A stretch of 10,955 nucleotides of DNA from JBGPLH01 sp041486365 [NCBI: Thermodesulfobacteriota bacterium] (GTDB lineage: Bacteria; JAUYMQ01): positions 1 to 10,955 of the forward strand of contig JBGPLH010000082.1 in assembly GCA_041486365.1 (NCBI GenBank). Reading direction: 5' to 3'. The notes beneath the pieces are model-generated. The model was not told the origin of the DNA and made no database searches. It saw nothing but the letters and a program-made list of their open reading frames with translations. Each line of letters starts with the position of its first letter. Position 1 is the stretch's first letter. Positions 7,008 to 10,955 of this stretch are shown here, in pieces. The position numbers and the translations under genes are program-made.

Positions 7008-7039
7008 GCTGCCCTCTCCGATAGGACATCTCGAAACCC

Positions 7040-8431
7040 ATGTCCGATCTGGCGATCCTCATTCTGGCGGCTGGCAAGGGAACCCGGATGCACTCCGGCC
7101 GGGCGAAGGTTCTCCACGAGATCCTCGGGGAGCCGATGCTCGTGTACCCGCTTGCGGCCGCGGCGCACCTCCGGCCCTCCCGGATCGTGTGCGTGATCGG
7201 CCACCAGCCCGCCGAGATCCGGCGGAGCCTCGAGGGCGCGCAGGTCACCTTCGTGCTGCAGGAGCCTCAGCTCGGGAGCGGCCATGCGGCGCTCGCGGCG
7301 CGGGAGGCGCTCTCGGATTTCGTGGGAAGGATCCTGATCCTGTTCGGCGATTGCCCCCTCGTGCGGCCGGAAACGCTGGAGGGCTGCCTCGCCGATCACG
7401 ACCGGACGGGACGGGCGATCACGCTGCTGGGGATGCGCCTGGCCGATCCCACGGCCTACGGGCGGATACTCCGGGACGAATCCGGGGCGGTGAAGGCGAT
7501 CCGCGAGGAGCGGGACGCGTCGCCCGAGGAGAAGAAGATCGACCTCGTTCACTCGGGCGTGATGGTGGCGGAGTCCGCGACGCTTTGGAAGGCCCTCGAG
7601 CGCGTCCGCACCGACAACGATCAGGGCGAGTACTACCTGACGGACGTGGTGGGGATCGCGACGGGCGACGGGCTCGCCGTGGGCGCCATCGAGGCGGCCG
7701 ACCCGGAGGAGCTGCACGGGATCAACACGCGGGCCGAGCTGGCCCGGGCCGCGGCGCGGCTGCGCGACCGGATCAACGCGGATCACATGACCGCGGGCGT
7801 GACCCTCGCGGATCCGTCCTCCGCCTGGATCGGCCCGCGCGTGCGGATCGGCGCCGACACGGCCATCGGCCCCAACGTGACCCTCTCGGGGATCACGGTG
7901 ATCGGCGAGGGCTGCACGATCGAGACCGGCTCGGTGATCGCGATGGCGCGGATCGGGAGCAACGTCCACGTGAAGCCTCACTGTGTGATCCGCGAGTCGG
8001 TCGTCGAGGACGACGTCCAGATCGGTCCCATGGCGCACCTGCGGCCCGAGGCGATCCTGCGCAGGGGCGCGCGGGTGGGGAACTTCGTGGAGATCAAGAA
8101 GAGCGAGATCGGTCCGGGCACCAAGGTGAATCACCTCACCTACATCGGCGACGCCACCGTGGGCGCCCGCGTGAACGTCGGGGCCGGTACTATCACCTGC
8201 AACTACGACGGCGAGAAGAAGCACCGCACCGTGATCGAGGACGACGTCTTCATCGGATCGAACACCCAGCTCGTGGCGCCGGTCACCGTGGGCCGGGGGG
8301 CCTACGTGGGCTCCGGCTCCACGATCACCAGGGACGTGCCGCCCGGAGCGCTCGCGGTGGGGCGCGGGAAGCAGCGCAACATCGAGGGGTGGGTGTCCAG
8401 ACGCAGGGGCAAGACCCGGGAGAGCGAGTAA
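7040..8431 (+). CDS. glmU: Bifunctional UDP-N-acetylglucosamine pyrophosphorylase / glucosamine-1-phosphate N-acetyltransferase
   Basis: This cytoplasmic bifunctional enzyme acetylates glucosamine-1-phosphate with acetyl-CoA and then couples it to UTP to give UDP-GlcNAc, the precursor of peptidoglycan and LPS. It has 463 residues, standard length. The N-terminal uridylyltransferase domain (about 1-230) has LAAGKGTRMHS (9-19) with R16, the K23 region, QLGSGHA, LFGDCPL with D104, and GEYYLTDVV. A linker leads to the C-terminal left-handed beta-helix (about 250-450) of hexapeptide repeats. The acetyltransferase site is visible as KVNHLTYIGDA with H365 (H363 in E. coli), AGTITCNYDG, and SNTQLVAPVTVG. 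Both halves look intact. The ATG at 7040 has only a weak upstream TAGGA at 14 bases. The gene is followed after 99 bases by glmS, the enzyme two steps upstream in the same pathway. Confidence 0.97.
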   Translation: MSDLAILILAAGKGTRMHSGRAKVLHEILGEPMLVYPLAAAAHLRPSRIVCVIGHQPAEIRRSLEGAQVTFVLQEPQLGSGHAALAAREALSDFVGRILILFGDCPLVRPETLEGCLADHDRTGRAITLLGMRLADPTAYGRILRDESGAVKAIREERDASPEEKKIDLVHSGVMVAESATLWKALERVRTDNDQGEYYLTDVVGIATGDGLAVGAIEAADPEELHGINTRAELARAAARLRDRINADHMTAGVTLADPSSAWIGPRVRIGADTAIGPNVTLSGITVIGEGCTIETGSVIAMARIGSNVHVKPHCVIRESVVEDDVQIGPMAHLRPEAILRRGARVGNFVEIKKSEIGPGTKVNHLTYIGDATVGARVNVGAGTITCNYDGEKKHRTVIEDDVFIGSNTQLVAPVTVGRGAYVGSGSTITRDVPPGALAVGRGKQRNIEGWVSRRRGKTRESE

Positions 8432-8435
8432 GGGC

Positions 8436-8464
8436 TCCAGGAGGTGGGGAAGGCCATGTGCGGA
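8436..8464 (+). repeat. Upstream copy of the glmS RBS and start (direct repeat, copy 1)
   Basis: These 29 bases match 8511-8539 at 24 positions, exactly 75 bases apart. Both copies contain AGGAGG, an 11-base spacer and ATGTG(C/T)GGA, so both encode Met-Cys-Gly. The 75-base offset keeps the two starts in the same frame. It is either a remnant of a small tandem duplication of the glmS start or a functional leader start. Confidence 0.7.
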
Positions 8465-8497
8465 CCGCCGGCTCCGCGCGAAGCGCGGGCCGGATAA
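8456..8497 (+). CDS. 13-codon mini-ORF (possible leader peptide) before glmS
   Basis: ATG at 8456, preceded by AGGAGG (8439-8444), opens MCGPPAPREARAG and ends at TAA 8495-8497. Its ribosome-binding site is as good as that of glmS. The first three residues equal those of GlmS; the rest is encoded by a strong hairpin. It is in frame with glmS, 33 bases before the glmS ATG. There is no homology to support a product. It may be a decayed duplicate start, a translated leader affecting glmS initiation, or chance. Confidence 0.35.
   Translation: MCGPPAPREARAG
8468..8493 (+). promoter_or_regulatory. Strong stem-loop in the glmU-glmS gap
   Basis: CCGGC (8468-8472) pairs with GCCGG (8489-8493), and CCGCGC (8474-8479) with GCGCGG (8483-8488), leaving one bulged T (8473) and a GAA loop. 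This gives 11 paired bases, all G-C. No T-run follows (ATAAGTTCAAACA), so it is not a classical terminator. It lies within the mini-ORF, where a translating ribosome would melt it. It might act as an mRNA processing or stability element between the two genes. Confidence 0.5.
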
Positions 8498-8510
8498 GTT
8501 CAAACAGGAT

Positions 8511-8539
8511 TCCAGGAGGCGGGGAATCACATGTGTGGA
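8511..8539 (+). repeat. glmS RBS and start (direct repeat, copy 2)
   Basis: This is the downstream copy of the 29-base repeat. It contains AGGAGG at 8514-8519 and the real glmS ATG at 8531. It differs from copy 1 by five bases, three of them in the three bases just before the last C of the spacer. Confidence 0.7.
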
Positions 8540-10363
8540 ATCGTCGGATACATCGGCGAGCGGGACGCGGTCGAGGTCCTCATGGACACGCTCCGCAAGC
8601 TCGAGTACCGCGGCTACGACTCGGCGGGCGTGGCGCTGCTGCATGACGGCGTCGTGCGCGTCGTGAAGTGCCAGGGCAAGCTCGAGAATCTCCAGCGCCT
8701 CCTCGACAAGGACCGCCCCCGTGGGCGCGTCGGCCTCGGCCACACCCGCTGGGCCACCCATGGCAAGCCCTCGACCGTGAACGCCCATCCGCACTCGGCG
8801 GGCACCGTCACGATCATCCACAACGGGATCATCGAGAACCACGTGGCGCTCAAGCGCCGGCTCAAGGAGCAGGGGGCGCAGTTCGCCAGCGAGACCGACA
8901 CCGAGATCCTCGCCCACCTGATCGACGCGAAGCTGAAGCAGGGACTCGCCTTCGAGAATGCCGTGCGCGCCGCGCTCTCCGAGGTCGAAGGGTCCTACGC
9001 CGTGGCGGTGCTCTCGGCCGAGCATCCCGACCGGCTGATCGCCGCCAAGAACGGCGCGAGCCCGCTCATCCTGGGCTACGGGCAGGGGGAGAGCTTCATC
9101 GCGAGCGACATCCCGGCGTTGCTGGCCTACACGCAGCGCGTGGTGGCGCTGGAGGACGGGCAGATGGCCGTCGTCACGCGCGACGCCATCCGCGTCGCCC
9201 GGCTTGACGGTACGCCGGTGAGCGTCGAGCCTGCGACGATCTCCTGGACCCCCGTCATGGCCGAGAAGGAGGGCTACAAGCACTTCATGCAGAAGGAGAT
9301 CCACGAGCAGCCCCGCGCCATCGTGAACACGATCGGCACCCGCGTGAACGAGGAGGAAGGCGAGGTCGTCTTCGACGGTTTCAAGATCCCGGAGGAGGTG
9401 GTTTCCCGGATCCGGCGCGTGCATCTCGTCGCCTGCGGGACCGCCTGGCACGCGGCGCTCGAGGGGAAATTCATGATCGAGGAGCTGGCGCGGATCCCGG
9501 CGGAGGTCGATCTCGCCAGCGAGTACCGCTACCGCAACCCGATCGTGGGCAACGACACGCTCCTCGTCGCCGTGTCGCAGTCCGGCGAGACCGCCGACAC
9601 GCTCGCGGCGCTCCGCGAGGGGAGGCAGAAGGGGGCCTGGGCGATCTCGATCTCCAACACCGAGGGCTCGAGCATCTCCCGTGAGTCCGCCGCGACGCTC
9701 TACACCTTCGCGGGCCCGGAGATCGGCGTGGCGAGCACGAAGTGCTTCACGACGCAGATCGTCGCGCTCTACCTCCTCGCGATCCACCTGGGCCGCCGGC
9801 GGGGCACGCTCACCGCCGAGCGGGCCCGCGAGCACCTCCACGCGTTGCTTCGCCTCCCCAAGCGCGTGGAGGAGGTGCTGGAGCTGGAGCCGCAGGTGAA
9901 GACGATCGCCAAGAAGTACGCCCACGCCCGTGACTTCCTGTACCTCGGGCGCGGCACGAACTACCCCATCGCGCTCGAGGGGGCGCTCAAGCTCAAGGAG
10001 ATCTCCTACGTCCACGCGGAGGGATACCCGGCCGGCGAGATGAAGCACGGGCCGATCGCGCTGATCGACGAGAACATGCCCGTGGTGGTGCTCGTCACGA
10101 AGGGGAAGACCTACGAGAAGGTGCTCTCGAACCTGGAGGAGGTCCGCGCCCGGGACGGCCGCGTGATCGCCGTGGCCACGGAGGGGGACCCGGAGATCCT
10201 CGCGAAGTCCGACGACGCGCTGTTCGTGCCCGACCTCGGCGAGTTCCTGACGCCGCTCCTGTGCGCGATCCCGCTACAGCTCCTCGCCTACCACATCGCC
10301 GTCCTCAAGGGCACCGACGTGGATCAGCCGCGCAACCTGGCCAAGAGCGTCACCGTCGAGTAG
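8531..10363 (+). CDS. glmS: Glutamine-fructose-6-phosphate aminotransferase (isomerising)
   Basis: This cytoplasmic enzyme converts fructose-6-phosphate and glutamine to glucosamine-6-phosphate and glutamate, the committed step to UDP-GlcNAc. It has 610 residues, the normal size. The start is fixed by MCGIVGYIG: Cys2 becomes the N-terminal nucleophile after Met removal. The class II glutaminase domain (about 1-240) shows LEYRGYDSAG, GHTRWATHG and HNGIIEN. Two SIS sugar-isomerase domains follow, the first with ACGTAWHA and SQSGET (349-354), the second with GRGTNYPIALEGALKLKEISY and GEMKHGP including E503 and H506. The C-terminal DQPRNLAKSVTVE contains the catalytic Lys605. All key residues are present. 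It is second in the glmUS unit; the 99-base gap holds a duplicated start signal. No glmS ribozyme is apparent. A very long antisense open frame (6854-10048) is a shadow. Confidence 0.98.
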   Translation: MCGIVGYIGERDAVEVLMDTLRKLEYRGYDSAGVALLHDGVVRVVKCQGKLENLQRLLDKDRPRGRVGLGHTRWATHGKPSTVNAHPHSAGTVTIIHNGIIENHVALKRRLKEQGAQFASETDTEILAHLIDAKLKQGLAFENAVRAALSEVEGSYAVAVLSAEHPDRLIAAKNGASPLILGYGQGESFIASDIPALLAYTQRVVALEDGQMAVVTRDAIRVARLDGTPVSVEPATISWTPVMAEKEGYKHFMQKEIHEQPRAIVNTIGTRVNEEEGEVVFDGFKIPEEVVSRIRRVHLVACGTAWHAALEGKFMIEELARIPAEVDLASEYRYRNPIVGNDTLLVAVSQSGETADTLAALREGRQKGAWAISISNTEGSSISRESAATLYTFAGPEIGVASTKCFTTQIVALYLLAIHLGRRRGTLTAERAREHLHALLRLPKRVEEVLELEPQVKTIAKKYAHARDFLYLGRGTNYPIALEGALKLKEISYVHAEGYPAGEMKHGPIALIDENMPVVVLVTKGKTYEKVLSNLEEVRARDGRVIAVATEGDPEILAKSDDALFVPDLGEFLTPLLCAIPLQLLAYHIAVLKGTDVDQPRNLAKSVTVE

Positions 10364-10370
10364 GGGGGTG

Positions 10371-10423
10371 GGGGTCAGGCATGACTTATTGACTTGTTAA
10401 GTCAATAAGTCATGCCTGACCCC
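10371..10423. repeat. Perfect 25-bp inverted repeat (REP/MITE-like palindrome)
   Basis: Bases 10371-10395 are the exact reverse complement of 10399-10423, with a three-base GTT centre. The outer part (GGGGTCAGGCATG) is mixed and the inner part (ACTTATTGACTT) is AT-rich, unlike the G/C-rich surroundings. It begins seven bases after the glmS stop codon. A palindrome this long is not expected by chance. The GTCAGGCA-type core recalls extragenic palindromes linked to REP-associated tyrosine (RAYT, IS200/IS605-like) transposases, but no transposase is in view. No T-run follows, so it is not itself a standard terminator. As RNA it would form a very stable 3' hairpin that could block exonucleases. 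Confidence 0.85.
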
Positions 10424-10446
10424 ATCTCCGCTCGGCCCGAACGACG

Positions 10447-10476
10447 ACCCCCGGCCTGGGCTGGGGGTGTTTTTTT
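10447..10476 (+). terminator. Rho-independent terminator of glmUS
   Basis: ACCCCC (10447-10452) pairs with GGGGGT (10463-10468). The inner GGCC/GGCT extends the stem with one G-U pair around a small loop. After a single G comes a run of seven T (10470-10476). It lies 84-113 bases after the glmS stop, beyond the palindrome, so the glmS 3' UTR would include the palindrome. It is oriented for the plus strand; the reverse strand lacks a T-run after the stem. Confidence 0.85.
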
Positions 10477-10491
10477 CGGGAGCGTGTCGTC

Positions 10492-10955
10492 TCAGGCGGG
10501 CGCCGGATCCACCCACCGGATCTCCCATCGGCAGTACGCGTCCTTGCGGTGCACGCAGCGCGTCTCCTCGACCGCCACGTCCTTCGCGCCGGCCATCCGC
10601 AGCAGCGTCCTGTTCCAGCCGCGCAGGGTGAGGCAGATCTCGGGGGCGGGCGCCCCGTAGGAGACCAGCTCGACGTGGGCGGTGCCCGGACCGTCCAGGG
10701 CGACCCGGTAGAGGCCGGTGTCGTGGTAGGTGTGCCAGATCAGGGCGCCCTTCTGAAGCGTGCCCGCCGGATCGCCCGGGCGGAACAGGTGCCTGTACAG
10801 GTCGCTCAGATCGGCGCGCGCGCCGAATTCGCCGATGAACTCGTACACGTCCATCCCCGGGTCCGGGAGCACCTTCGCCAGGACCCGGCACAGCGCGACG
10901 TGATCCTCCTCGGGGTACCAGGCGAAGGGGTACAGGCGATTCTCGAGGTAGGGAC
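10492..10955 (-). CDS. Partial protein with a V4R/DUF2378-like C-terminal region (5' end outside window)
   Basis: The frame is open from the window edge down to TGA (complement of 10492-10494), giving 153 visible residues. The true start lies outside; a GTG at 10872 is internal because sequence such as YLENRLYPFAWYPEEDHVALC reads through it. The pattern is alpha-helical (LCRVLAKVLPDPGMDVYEFI, then GEFGARADLSDLYRHLF), then LIWHTYHDTGLYRV, then beta-rich VELVSYGAP. It ends in MAGAKDVAVEETRCVHRKDAYCRWEIRW. The closing pattern, an acidic Thr/Arg-Cys, seven residues, Cys, then aromatic/charged-x-W, is what I associate with V4R and the DUF2378 (TIGR02265-like) proteins of myxobacteria. These are small-ligand or metal-binding modules of unclear role. 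It converges on glmS. The family call is tentative. Confidence 0.6.
   Translation of the reverse strand, partial: PYLENRLYPFAWYPEEDHVALCRVLAKVLPDPGMDVYEFIGEFGARADLSDLYRHLFRPGDPAGTLQKGALIWHTYHDTGLYRVALDGPGTAHVELVSYGAPAPEICLTLRGWNRTLLRMAGAKDVAVEETRCVHRKDAYCRWEIRWVDPAPA

Larger units (their letters stand above)
6777..7039. other. Divergent intergenic region between the ECF operon and glmUS
   Basis: This 263-base region lies between two divergently transcribed genes, so both start signals should be here. The left part holds the candidate ECF promoter. The middle is G/C-rich, with a short palindrome CCCCCGGGGG at 6914-6923. The right part holds the paired hairpins of the glmU leader. No gene is convincing; a 27-codon open frame (6941-7024) is possible but unsupported. 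No good sigma70 promoter for glmU is evident. Confidence 0.6.

Noticed and set aside
8468-8493. Hairpin in the glmU-glmS gap as a terminator
   Set aside because: No T-run follows it, and ending transcription there would cut off glmS.
8432-8530. A glmS ribozyme or other known riboswitch before glmS
   Set aside because: The gap is only 99 bases and is filled by the duplicated start signal and a simple hairpin. I do not see the ribozyme's pseudoknotted core, and that class is typical of Firmicutes.
6854-10048. Minus-strand open frame of about 1064 codons antisense to glmU and glmS
   Set aside because: It is a shadow of G/C-rich codon use. Its translation is low-complexity (His/Arg/Asp/Leu/Gly-rich) and it opposes two certain genes.
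1-10955. CRISPR array, tRNA, rRNA, prophage or defence system
   Set aside because: No regularly spaced repeats, cloverleaf, rRNA-like tract, integrase or nuclease-type gene is visible. The only repeats are the 75-bp-spaced pair before glmS and the single palindrome after it.

Overview
This is a GC-rich bacterial window made of compact operons, with third codon positions strongly biased to G/C. No ribosomal RNA, tRNA, phage gene or complete insertion sequence is visible. The host cannot be named from the sequence. The GC-rich liv operon, a ChrR-type sigma/anti-sigma pair and a partial protein resembling the myxobacterial-type DUF2378/V4R group would suit a proteobacterium, a myxobacterium or a related uncultured soil lineage (inference).

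Layout. (1) Positions 1-3266, plus strand: the end of livH, then livM, livG and livF. The junctions overlap or are very tight (TGATG between livH and livM, ATGA between livG and livF), so this is a translationally coupled branched-chain amino acid (or related substrate) ABC importer operon. The binding-protein gene is not in view. (2) Positions 3365-4372, plus strand: an uncharacterised protein that looks like a tocopherol-cyclase/CrtC-like beta-barrel protein. (3) Positions 6776 down to 4460, minus strand: a three-gene operon of an ECF sigma factor, a ChrR-like zinc/cupin anti-sigma factor (ATGA overlap) and a SAM-dependent O-methyltransferase. (4) Positions 7040-10363, plus strand: glmU and glmS, the two enzymes that build UDP-GlcNAc for cell wall and envelope synthesis. 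(5) A 3' region with a perfect 25-bp inverted repeat and a rho-independent terminator, followed by a minus-strand gene cut by the window end.

How the genes work together. LivHMGF is the membrane and ATPase core of an importer. The sigma/anti-sigma pair is probably a zinc- or oxidant-responsive switch (the ChrR type senses singlet oxygen in Rhodobacter), and the O-methyltransferase is probably under its control. GlmS makes glucosamine-6-phosphate and GlmU makes UDP-GlcNAc two steps later, so their pairing is the classic one.

The most unusual structure is non-coding. The glmU leader holds two mutually exclusive hairpins. The glmU-glmS gap carries a near-copy of the glmS ribosome-binding site and ATGTG start, 75 bp upstream and in frame, opening a 13-codon mini-ORF that contains a strong hairpin. 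The AT-richer 25-bp perfect palindrome sits between the glmS stop codon and its terminator and looks like a REP/RAYT-type or MITE-like mobile palindrome. The ECF operon has a candidate autoregulated promoter placed so that the mRNA would be leaderless.
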